A stretch of DNA of 64,000 nt from Cotesia glomerata. Its lineage: Eukaryota; Arthropoda; Insecta; Hymenoptera; Braconidae. Positions 22,889 through 33,290 of this stretch are shown in pieces. The position numbers were made by a program, and so were the translations under genes. Under the pieces are notes generated by a model that did no database searches, was not told the DNA's origin, and saw only the letters and a list, made by a program, of their open reading frames with translations. Where the stretch lies: positions 9,179,515 through 9,243,514 of the forward strand of contig NC_058160.1 in the NCBI RefSeq assembly GCF_020080835.1. Direction: 5' to 3'. Position 1 is the stretch's first letter. Each line of letters begins with the position of its first letter.

Positions 22889-24893
22889 TAACTAGCTGTT
22901 ACCCGCCCGCGTCGCTGGGCACTTAAAATTATATTTAGAATTGAATAGATTTGTATTTTTAGATCTAGATTTGAAATTTAATTGAAATATTGTTTTGACT
23001 TGCACATATTCCAAATTCCATCGGATTGGCCTGTCCCTTTTATTCATGTGATTATTCTGACTAATATTCATTATAACTTTCAATGTGCAATCACTATACC
23101 ATTCCCGTGGCTATCGTCCAAAAATAAATAATGATCACCTTGAAGGTGATACCTGTAATTTTCTGTTTTTCTTAAGATTCTATTAAATTATATCTATAGG
23201 AACTGTATTTGAAGAATATGAATTTTTTGACAATTATCACTCCCGTACTCCTATGTTTGAAAAGAATTTCGTAAGATCCTATTCGAGAAGATTTCTACAT
23301 TATAAATAAAAGGTTCCAACAAAACTTCGAGTCCATAGAAACTATTGTTTGAAAATGGGAGATTTTCATTGTTAACACCCCCGCCAATCCCTTTTAGGGT
23401 TAGAATTCGAGAAAATCCATTTTCAGCTGAACTTGACATTATCCACGAAGATTTCTACTGAACTTGGAGTCTATAGAAGTTACAGTTTGGAAATTAAAAT
23501 TTTAGATTTTAACACCTACCCCCGCAATCCCTATCGAAAGTAGAATTTTTTGAAATTCGTTTTGAGATGATCTCCTCATGACAAATAAAAGATTCCTACC
23601 AAATTTACAGCTTTTAGAAGCTATATTTTGGAAATTAAGATTTTTTTATTGTTAACCCACTCCCGCAATCTATATTTTGAAATTAAGATTTTTTATTGTT
23701 AACACCCGCCCACGCGATTCTTATTAGAGGTGATTCTTCGTAAAATTCGCTCTTAGATCATTTCTATATCACAAATAGAAAACTCCTACCAAATTAGGCG
23801 ACTATAAGAGCTGTTGCTTGGAAATTAAAAAATTTTAATAGTTAACACCCATCCCCGCAATCCATATTGGGAGTAGGTTGTCATAAAATCCGCGCTTAGA
23901 TGATTTCTACTTCACATATTGCAGATTCTTACTAAATTTGGAACTTATAGGAGCTATAGCTTGGAAATTTAAAATTTTCATTGTTAACACCCACCTCCGC
24001 AATCCATATTGGGAGTAGGTTGTCATAAAATCCGCTTTTAGATTATTTCTACATCACATACAAAAGATTCTTACCAAATTTGGAGTCTATGAGAGCAATA
24101 TTTTACAAACGGGAATTTTTCATTATCAACGTCCCCGGATATTAAGATATTTAGCGGGAATATTATATTAAAGTTTGGTGCCAATTATAAGTCAATACAT
24201 CATATAGGAAAGAAATAAGAACTATTTTGCTGAGTGGGGTCTACTGGGCCCCGTGTGTCCTCAACGTAATTTTTTCGAAGTCTGTCCTCAACGGGTTAAT
24301 ACCCAGCCCCGCAACCCCCTGTGGGGTGGGATATCAGAAAATTTATTTATAAATTATTTTTACATCACTTACAGAAAATTCCTACAAAATTTTGAGTCTG
24401 TAGGAGCTATAGCTTGAAAATTAAAAATTTTCATTGTTAGTAACCACCCCCGCAACCCTCTCTTGGATGAGATATTTGTTTATAAATTATTTCTACATCT
24501 CTTACAGAAGATTCCTACTAAATTTAGAGTCGATAGAAGCTATAATTTAAAAACGGGAATTTTTCATTGTTAACGCCCCCGCAACCTCCCTTCCCTAGTA
24601 GAAATGAAATCAAGTTTTTAGCCAGTAACTGGCCAGTTTTACTAGACTTAAACCAGTAACTGGCCAGTGTAATATCAAGTTTCTGTCTAGTAACTGGCAA
24701 GTTTTACTAGAGATCTAACAAAACATTATGGCGGCTTTAGTGAAACTGTCAGTTTCAAATTCTGAGGTTATTAGGCGTTATTAAAATTGTCAAATAAATG
24801 CAAAATAATGTTTAATAAACGATATGATATAAAAAAGTTTCATTTATGTGTACATTATAAAATATATAATATCATTAGACTGATAGACTAATA

Positions 24894-26123
24894 CACGGAG
24901 AGAAAAATATGGAAATCATTCCTATAATTTTAATGAAATGTTTTCCTATACCATTTTAGGAGCGATTACTTAAATTATGGGAATTGTACCCATAATTTTT
25001 GGGAAATGTTACTATAATTATGGGAATGGTTCCTATAATTATAGGAACGATACCTATAATTATAACTGTAATATCGGTATGATTCCTATAATATATAGGA
25101 ATAGTTCCCATAATATATAGGAATAGTTTCTATAATATTATAGGAACCATTCCTATAATATTATGGGAACCATTCCCATAATACTATACTAATGATGCCT
25201 AATAATATTGAGATATTTATCATTACAATTCAAGTTATTTGTGACTTCGATGACCACTTTGAACCATTTAAAATTATTAGTAATTTCGATAATTTTACTT
25301 GCTTCCCAATAACATCATTTGAAATATGTAAAATAAGTAATATTTTTCATATAAATAATATAAGTTACATACCCAAAAGGTGGATTTAATAAATATTCAA
25401 CGTATGTATTGTAAATAAATAATTTGTTTTAAAAATAAAATGAAATTGTAAAAATAAACAATGAATTTCCATATCTACCTTGCTCCTCTAATTGTATAGT
25501 GAGAAAATATCCCTTTTATTAGAGGAACTTTAGAATTGCTACAATATTTTTCAATATTATCTAACACAATAATAACTGAGTTGGAATAAAGAATTTAATA
25601 TTAAGTGCACACGTGAATAAAAATTATGAAAAAGAAATTTTTTCACTCTAGTGAAAGATCAATTTTTATTTACAAAAAAAAATTTATTAGCAAAAAATAT
25701 ATAATTACTTTATATTTTGATGTGATTGCTTCATTATTATGAACATAAACATTTTTATATTATTATGTGCGTCATTCCCATCATATCATAGGAACCATTC
25801 CTATAATATTATAGGAACCATTCCTTTAATAATATAGGGACCATTACTATAATATTATAGGCACCATTTCTTTAATAATATAGGGATCATTCCTATAATA
25901 TTATAGGAACCATTCCTTTAATAATATAGGGACCATTCCTATAATATTATAGGAACCATTCCCATAATATATTGAAGCTATTCCATTATTGTATAGGAAT
26001 GTTTCCAATAAACTATGGGTATGGTTCCCATAATGAGCATAGGATTGATACCTATAATGATCATTTTATTATAGGAACCATTCCCATAATTTTTGGAAAG
26101 ATTCCTATAAATTTCTCTCCGTG
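24894..26123. mobile_element. TIR element 7 (1230 bp) with dense subterminal inverted repeats
   Basis: Ends CACGGAGAGAAAAATAT and, complemented, CACGGAGAGAAATTTATAGG; TA flanks both sides (24892-24893, 26124-26125). From 24910 to 25190 and 25770 to 26110 the sequence is packed with both orientations of TATAGGAACCATTCC / GGAATGGTTCC and ATAATATTATAGG. The middle 550 bp is plain AT-rich DNA. No transposase was found. Its TIR resembles that of the element at 5658-6766, and it sits inside 24593-26516. Confidence 0.85.
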
Positions 26124-26350
26124 TAATAAATCTAACAATAGAATAAGAAAAAAATTATTTTGAATTGGAGATTTGTTTTTAATGCCTACAGTCGCAATTT
26201 GTATAATGTGTCATTTTTTTTCACTGCATCCATTTTGAAATATATATTGGAAATTATTTACACGTTAATAAACACTAATTTGGATTTATTTATACTGTTT
26301 ATTAATAATAATTACTATAATGATGCGTACAGGTTAACAAAAAAAATAAA

Positions 26351-26354
<4 letters not shown>

Positions 26355-26383
<29 letters not shown>
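26355..26383. repeat. (CA)n microsatellite
   Basis: CA run of about 14 units inside the right part of TIR element 6. Confidence 0.95.
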
Positions 26384-26388
<5 letters not shown>

Positions 26389-26645
26389 AAGATACACTGT
26401 CGGTGTAACCAATGTTTATGACTTAGTTGTAGGTGGCGCGATTTCAAGTTTTTACTGGATATCACTGGCCAGTTACTGGTTTATATCCAGTGAAAACTCG
26501 ATTATTTCTACTAGGGTTGTAGGTGGAATTTCGTAAAATCCGTTCTTAGCTGACCTCTACTCGGCGAAAGAATATTCCTACCAAATTTCAAGTCTCTAGG
26601 TCTTATAGTTCCAGAGATATCGTGATGAGTGACTATATTTATAGA

Positions 26646-29156
26646 AAGTCTCCTATATATATATATATATATATAGATAGATATAGATATAGATAATAAT
26701 ATACGATGGTTTTTTCACAAATGTTTTTTTAGGTCGCGTCATCGCGTCGCGAAATTCATGAAAACAGACAATACACATCTTATCCCTTGTTAACTATCTT
26801 GAATAGTGAACTGGGAGATCTTGGTACAGTAGCAGAGAGAGAAGAGGAAACCGGGTAAATGCTCGTTGGTGAAACATCTCTCGAAACTTTACTTTTTATC
26901 TTAAACTCTCACTCCAGAGTTCCACCCTTCGCCCTCTGTGAAAGAGCCTTTATTTTTGTTTTTCATCCCTCTATCACCGAGCCGGTCTATGGACGCACGC
27001 TTCGGCGAGCTTTTAATCAACATCCACGCGTTACAGCCCGTCCAACTGTCGGTGCTTTATGCAGACACACACTTACATCTTTGAGCTTTAGTTGTTGTAG
27101 TACACAACTAAACTGGGAGAGTTAATCCTCTCGCGTTTCATTCGTGTCGATATTGCCTGTTCTCGTTATCGCCCATACACTGCCCCTGTCCGGCTTCTGT
27201 ATTCCTTCATTCCTCTCCCTGCCAGTCCTATTACACTCTATTCAATAAATTCAACCTCTCCTAATGAAATTTCACAAAATTTCATTCAAATTCATTAATT
27301 TAAATAAAAATAAAGTTTGTAATTACAAACTCAGGAAAGAAAAATTTTGTGAAAATTTGTAATCTGACAATGAGGAAGAAAGTAATCTACATTACGGAGC
27401 TCAGAGAAGCTTAAACTCGAGCCTGAAGTTATAAAATGTTGTTCAATTGCTCAACAATGTAAAGTGTAAAGTGTTGAGACTAGAGCGCCAGCGAAAAGAG
27501 AATTATGCTAGGGCATTATATGGAGATGTAGATTGATGTAAAGTTGTTTTAGGAGGAACCGGAGGAACGAGGGGGCTTCAGCTACTCTTAGAGTAAAGAG
27601 TACCGAGTTAAGCTTCGTTTCGTTCAACAAACTCAATTTTACACCTTAATTTTAGTACTTGCTTCCTCTTTAATAACAAACTCATGTTTAATCAACTTTT
27701 TTATATGCTTTTAGATTAATTCTATTTTTTATTTATTACTATTATTATTATTTACTTAAAATTTTTTAATGATTATAATAATAATCAAAAATTCATTAAA
27801 AAATCAATTTAATCACAAAAAAAAAATAATTTTTAAAAAAATTGATCAAAAATAAAATTTTTGACCATCAAAACCATTTTTAAAAATTTCTAAAGCATAA
27901 AATTTTATCCAAATAAATTTTTTTATAAATCAAAAATTTTTTTTTTAATTTAAATTAATTTTTTTATGTTTCCCAAGAATTTTATTTAAAAAAAAAATTA
28001 TTACTTCTATTTTCAAATAATCATAATTTGTTATTTTATCTCAAAAATTTTTCAATTCAGGTAGAATTTTTCCTCCAAAAACATTAAAGAAACATTTGAA
28101 ACCCATTATGATTTTATGAAGACAAAATAAGGGTAGCGAAGGGAATGGGTTGAAAGGTTGTTTGTCCCCGATGGAGATAAAGTAGAATAATAAATATTTA
28201 ATTTAGTGTTTAGAGTTGCGGTGTTGCGTTATGTAGTGTGTTATGTTTACCGTTGTATCGGCACATAAAATAAGGACAGAAGGGATGAAGATAAAGATAA
28301 AGAAGCTTTGGCTTTTAAATGTGTAGCTTTCGGAAAATGGTCCGTCCTTGTAGTGGGTTTATTATTCGAACAACAAAACTAAACCCATTCCGTTTGATGT
28401 CAGCGGTTTGCAAACAGCCCTGCCGTCTTCATATTTAAGTGTCTCCACGGGTTCCCAGCTCCCAAGGAGCAAACCAGAGGAAAGTTTACCTACACTTTGT
28501 AAATCTTGCGTCTTGCCCTTCTCATCAGCTCCTCTCGTCTTGTCTTCGAGGGAAGATACCAAGAGATATAGAATGGAACTCTACTGCTGTGCCCTGCTCT
28601 GTATTCCTTGCCAAAGATACGCTCTCTGCATATCCGCTTTACGTTTTGTTGCAATTGTCTTCTGTATTCCATGTTGTTGTTATTATTATTGTATACATGT
28701 ATGAAAGGAGGCGACAATCTCTTGCATAGCATTATATCCAGCTACTGAGGATGCAACGTCCCATTTATTGCCATGTAGTGTAACACACCCAAATGCTATT
28801 CACAGCAGATACTGTACATATAAAATATATATACATATATATGTTGTTGCTACTGCTGATGCTGAGTTTGTGCTTTGATGTTTTAAGTGAAGGTGTAATT
28901 TATATTATCTTCTGAATCAACAATGAGTAATGTTTGTTTTTGTAGTTATTTCATGTGAATTTTTTTATTATTTTTTTATGGGTCTTGAGTAAATATTAGC
29001 TTTAATTAATTTTTTTTATTGTTTTGTCATGAAAAGTTAAAAATAGTAATGAATAATTTGAACAACGTTTGCTGATAAACTTTTTTTTATAGGGGTCAAT
29101 TCATACATTTAATTGCAGACTTGGAAATTAATCATAATTTTCAGTAGAAAAAATTT
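26646..29156. other. Intron-like DNA without recognised gene
   Basis: A TA-rich microsatellite (26653-26695) follows the Helitron-like end. 26730-27240 is GC-richer with an 88-codon frame (26859-27125), and 28360-28740 has overlapping frames on both strands of up to 98 codons. None shows a domain, conserved motif or clear splice signals. 27650-28080 is extremely AT-rich. Confidence 0.5.
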
Positions 29157-29470
29157 TTTTAATTAGTTGATGATAAACGAAAAAAAAAAAAAAATATTTT
29201 TATTTTTAAAAATTGTGAGTATCGCGGCCTAGATTATAAAATTCTGAAGAAAATAAGTACCAACATGTCATATCGATTAATAGTCTGTGTTAATGAAAAT
29301 CACGTTAATATTTTATTAATCGATTAATCAAAAATCGACCTACAGCGGATTAAGTCGTGTGACACGTCATTTTACGCGGAATTTTATCAACATTTCAAAT
29401 AATATATTGATTGCTATGTTGAGTCATAAAATATGTAATAAAATGAAAAAATTATTTTTTATAAATGAAA
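29157..29470 (-). repeat. Repeat family 8, copy 1
   Basis: Complement of the segment found at 30575, 31941, 35494 and 39070. Shared words include GATTAATCGATTAATAAAAT, TATGACATGTTGGTACTTAT, TCAGAATTT.ATAATCTA and a poly-T stretch before TCAACTAATT. It is the only copy in this orientation. It forms an inverted pair with the copy at 30575. Class unknown. Confidence 0.75.
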
Positions 29471-30258
29471 AAAAAAAACGATTAGATCATAAATGATGTT
29501 AGAACAGTAGTTGAGAATCAATTAATAAATTAATTTCCCATATTTCCACACCCGCAGCGTTGTAGAAGTCTAACCCTTGGGTCCCTGTTGGTTGTCCTTC
29601 CTGATTTTTGATGGATGACTAACTTCAACCAACTACTCAACAAATTGATAAATAATATTAATCATTACTAGACGATGAAACTTTAGTTAACATACAAACG
29701 ACGTCTATAACAGGATGTACCGGAAATAATAACGATTATAAGATCGAGAGCACTGGAGTAGAGTTGACGGATTTGACGCGTGTCACAGACATATGTCACC
29801 CTCCATCGTCTCCACTAACTTTCCCAGATAATGCTGATGTACATGAACATGAAGCGATGATGAGGAGAAGTAGAAGGAGGAAAAGGGAGCCGTATAATAC
29901 TAAGGGAATGCATATAAAGTCTCATACTCACTCACTACACTCTCTTTCATTTACTCCATACACTATATAATATTCTGTAGTCCGTAGTTGTTGTGTAGTG
30001 TCTGGTGTTCCATTCTCGTACTACACGTCAATCACCCTCGATCTCTGTCTGTCGCAACGGGGTGTCGTCAGACATTCCCAGTGCAATTTGCTCGACAATC
30101 AACGATTGCATCGTCTGTACAATGTCACGCCGGTCCCCATAAAAAAACAATTATTGTTATGGAGAATTAAATTATTCATTTATTTTCTTATTTCGCTTGT
30201 GATGACTCAATATTTTTTACTCGATTAATTTATTATTATTTTTTGTTGATAAGGAATT
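29471..30258. other. Spacer between inverted family-8 copies
   Basis: Unique sequence with frames of 60-76 codons (29764-30228) and no motifs. A moderately GC-rich patch occurs at 29990-30140. No gene was recognised. Confidence 0.5.
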
Positions 30259-30465
30259 TATTTTTCTGCCCTCCGGCCGGAAAGTGGCAACTTTCTGGCC
30301 GCTGCGCTAAACAAAGTAGCCACATTCCGACTACGTCGAGCAGAAAAATAGTATACACACCTTGGCCAGTAAGAAGTAAAGCCTCAGATCACATGTTTGT
30401 CAACCTCGGCTTCGCCTCGGCCAACAATTACATGTGATCTGAGACTTTTCTTATTTTACTGGCCT
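30259..30465. repeat. Block of strong hairpins (possible transposon terminus)
   Basis: TATTTTTCTGC (30259-30269) pairs with GCAGAAAAATA (30340-30350) and encloses GGCCGGAAAGT-GGCA-ACTTTCTGGCC (30275-30300, one mismatch). Next, 30362-30396 pairs imperfectly with 30430-30465 (TGGCCAGTAA..., CTCAGATCACATGT). Its loop carries CCTCGGCTTCGCCTCGG, itself a hairpin. Base composition is far GC-richer than its surroundings. The CCTCGGCTTCGCCTCGG word is, from memory, common in animal repeats. Confidence 0.7.
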
Positions 30466-30574
30466 AGGTATGTAATATACTATATTGATTAAGTGACCGA
30501 ATTTATGAATGAATAAATTGCATAATTTTTTAGATAAAATTATCAGTCTTTTAAAAAAAAATAAGAAATTCGTC

Positions 30575-30900
30575 ATTTGAATGAATTTTTTTTCTCTATT
30601 TATGCTTAGAGTTATTATTCAACATTCTGGTTAATGTGTTGTTCGAGATATGAATAAAATTCCACGTAAAATGACGGGTCGCACGATTCAATCTGCCGTA
30701 GGTCAATTTTAGATTAATCGATTAATAAAATATTAATGAAATTTTCATTAACAAAGAGCGTTAATCAATATGCTATGTTGGTACTTATTCTCTTCAGAAT
30801 TTCATAATCTAAGTCGCGGTATACCGTTAGTATACTAACAATTTTTAAAAATAAAAATATTTTTTTTTCTCGTTAATCAATTAACAATTTAAAAAAATCC
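30575..30900 (+). repeat. Repeat family 8, copy 2
   Basis: Plus-strand copy, including TTATGCTTAGAGTTATTATT, CACGTAAAATGACGGGTCGC, GATTAATCGATTAATAAAAT and the poly-T then TTAATCAATTAAC end. It is inverted relative to copy 1. Confidence 0.75.
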
Positions 30901-31731
30901 TGATCAACTGTTAAATCTGTCAATAAATATATGAATGAATACTTCATGTAAAATGTACGATAAAATTATGACTCATTCCCTCGAAAAAACAAGAGTTATC
31001 ATTATCAGGTTGTAAAATTACAATAAAAGATAAATTATCATAAAACGTAATTGATAAATTAAAAATTTCATTAAAAATTCATTGAAGCTTTGATTACATT
31101 TTATTACGAGTTACTTTTACACAATCACTTGACTTACAATTTAAAAAGCCTGTCAAATTGATAACAAATTGACTTTATCAAAAATTGCTTCAATAAATAA
31201 ATAAATATCTTATTATTAATTTCAAACCAAAAATTATAGAGGTCAAAAATACTCGGATGATTTTTTATCTTAACATTGAAGCTCAAAAAAGATTTCAGGC
31301 CAATAAATAATTTTTTTACGAGTCTCTCGAGCTTTAAAACAAATATTTATCTGAAACATTTTGCTAAAAAAATTCGACGCTTAAAAAAATTCGTTACCAA
31401 GGGATAAATAATATTCCGTAAAATAAAATAAACAGAACAAAATAAAACCCGCAACAGAAATAGAGATGTTGGTATAAGCTGTCATGTTATACTACTGATA
31501 ATCAGCGAGATCACCGACTAGTTTTTATAATATCTCCGCTTAGCTCGGGACACGAGAATTATACATTACATCGTGAAAACATATTTCCGATCAATTCATT
31601 CGCAATCGTAATCCAAATAAAACAGATCCAAATCTAATCTAAATCTCATCCGATATGTCTAAATCTCTAAATAAATCCAAATCCCCGTTAATCCGCTTAC
31701 ATTTTCAAACAAACAAACAAAACCAATACCC

Positions 31732-31906
31732 AAAATATAAATTATTAAATTCTAAAACCTAAACCAAATTTCCCGCTTTCGTCGGTCTTTTTGAAATTCA
31801 AAACAAAACTAAACCCTGTCATCACACGCATTAAATCTGACTTAAATTTTAACCTTTCGCCCGAGACTAAATTGTACCTTCCAGCACGCATTGATTTTAG
31901 AATATT
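31732..31906. repeat. Direct repeat, left copy, flanking family-8 copy 3
   Basis: About 175 bp matching 32284-32456, with shared AAATTTCCCGCTT, CATCACACGCATTAAATCT and TTTCGCCCGAGACTAAATTG words. The two copies enclose the family-8 copy at 31941-32275, which suggests a tandem duplication or a rearrangement rather than simple insertion. Confidence 0.8.
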
Positions 31907-31940
31907 TGTATAGTTTGAGAGATAAAATTAAAACTTAATC

Positions 31941-32275
31941 ATTTGAAAAAATGAAAAATTTTAATGTTTTTTTAGATTTATGCTTAAGATTATTATTCAT
32001 CATCATAGTTAATAGGTGATTTGAGATGTTGATAAATTTCCGTGTAAAATGACGCGTCGCACAACTCAATCTGCTTTAGGTTGATTTTTGATTAATCGAT
32101 TAATAAAATATTAATGCGATTTTCATTAACAAAATTCATTAATCAATAAGACATGTGGGTACTTATTTTCTTCAGAATTTCGTAATCTAGGTCGCGATAC
32201 TGAAAATTTAAAAAAATTTTAATATTTTTTTTTTTTCATTAATTATCAACTAATTTAAAAAAATTTTTTTACTGA
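31941..32275 (+). repeat. Repeat family 8, copy 3
   Basis: Full-looking plus-strand copy with TTATGCTTAAGATTATTATT, TAAAATGACGCGTCGCAC, the ATCGATTAATAAAATATTAA core and the final poly-T then CATTAATTATCAACTAATT. Confidence 0.75.
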
Positions 32276-32283
32276 ATAAACAA

Positions 32284-32456
32284 AATGTAAATAATTAAAT
32301 TCTACAACGAAAACTAAATTTCCCGCTTCCGTCCTTCATTTTAAAATTAAAAACAAAACGAACCCCGTCATCACACGCATTAAATCTCAGTCCTGAGTCT
32401 TAACCTTTCGCCCGAGACTAAATTGTACCTCCCAACTCGCTTTTATTTTAAAATAT
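32284..32456. repeat. Direct repeat, right copy, flanking family-8 copy 3
   Basis: Diverged second copy of 31732-31906, immediately after the end of family-8 copy 3. Confidence 0.8.
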
Positions 32457-33037
32457 TTTATTCCGTGTTCCTGTCGTTCATTAGCCTTTTATCGTTCTCC
32501 ATTCTTTCTCTCTGAAGACATATTCCAGAAGACATTTTCGGTGTCCGCTATACCTGTTCCTTTAATCTCTCTCTCACACATACACACATATATGTATACA
32601 GACCATTTACCTTTCTTCAGTAATTTTTTTCTCACTCGAATGCCTGGATCTATCTATCGATTCCGAACTTGCTCCATCTTACTCTAATTTTATTTTATTT
32701 TGCCACCATACTACCATCATGATCATCATCTTCATCACATCTACAACAAACTTCATCACTACGTACAACAACCAACACAAGGCATTCCCGAAGTCTGGCT
32801 CAGCTTGGTAATTATGAGATATTAACCAGTAATTTATAGCCTTCTCGTCGTCCTTCGTGAGATAGACTCACGATTTGCTCCGTTCAACCTACTACAGCTT
32901 CACATACATGTATATGTATACTGCCTCTGCTAAGACCTTAATTCAAAGTATCCTTATTTTTTTAAATAAAATTTTTATCTTATCATTTTTGTTATTTTTT
33001 CACTTCTGTATACATTTTTATACATTCATTAATTCCC

Positions 33038-33150
<113 letters not shown>

Positions 33151-33290
33151 ACATTTATGGTGTATTGCAGTCGATTTAAAGAGCGTGGGTTTGATCCCTG
33201 CTGCAATTAAATTGTTGCGTACAAAATTAATTTTTCGAAGACTCGTACAAAAATCAATTCAATTATTCAAAAAAAAAAGAAAAAAAAAAT
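33151..33290 (+). repeat. Possible tRNA-related SINE fragment with A-rich tail
   Basis: GTGGGTTTGATCCCTGCTGC (33185-33204) resembles a B box (GGTTTGATCC). An A-rich tail (about 33269-33290) lies downstream and a microsatellite upstream, the usual neighbours of SINEs. No convincing A box or second copy was found. Confidence 0.25.

Larger units (their letters stand above)
24593..26516. mobile_element. TIR element 6 (1.9 kb), CCCTAGTAGAAAT termini
   Basis: Left CCCTAGTAGAAATGAAATCA; right, complemented, CCCTAGTAGAAATAATCGAG. TT flanks both sides, and the host Helitron-like repeat continues across the junction. The palindromic word CCAGTAACTGGCCAGT recurs near both ends (24629-24690 and 26440-26490), a subterminal repeat array. 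It carries a nested 1230-bp element and a CA microsatellite at 26355-26383. No transposase; superfamily not identified. Confidence 0.8.
22892..26645 (-). mobile_element. Helitron-like element, family 5, with ~142-bp internal tandem repeats
   Basis: Minus-strand 3' end ...GGGTAACAGCTAG|T, preceded by a GC-rich hairpin (GCCCAGCGACGCGGGC). A likely minus-strand 5' end TCTATAAATATAG is at 26645. About ten diverged units begin with a CCCCCGCAATCC-like word at about 23384, 23520, 23665, 23710, 23852, 23994, 24135, 24305, 24449 and 24578, mostly 130-146 bp apart. Each unit contains phrases such as TTCCTACCAAATTTGGAG and GAGCTATAGCTTGG. It is split by the TIR element at 24593-26516 and resumes at 26519. 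No replication protein is seen. The Helitron assignment of both ends is inference. Confidence 0.65.

Noticed and set aside
23380..24590. CRISPR-like array
   Set aside because: The units are long, diverged and contiguous, without spacers, in a eukaryotic transposon context.
26859..27125. 88-codon frame considered as a glypican second exon
   Set aside because: Lacks the expected IC....TCC motif, and its splice phase does not match the first exon.
28362..28732. Four overlapping frames of 66-98 codons on both strands
   Set aside because: Mutually exclusive frames in a GC-richer patch; cysteine-rich appearance comes from TGT/TGC runs, with no glypican or toxin pattern.
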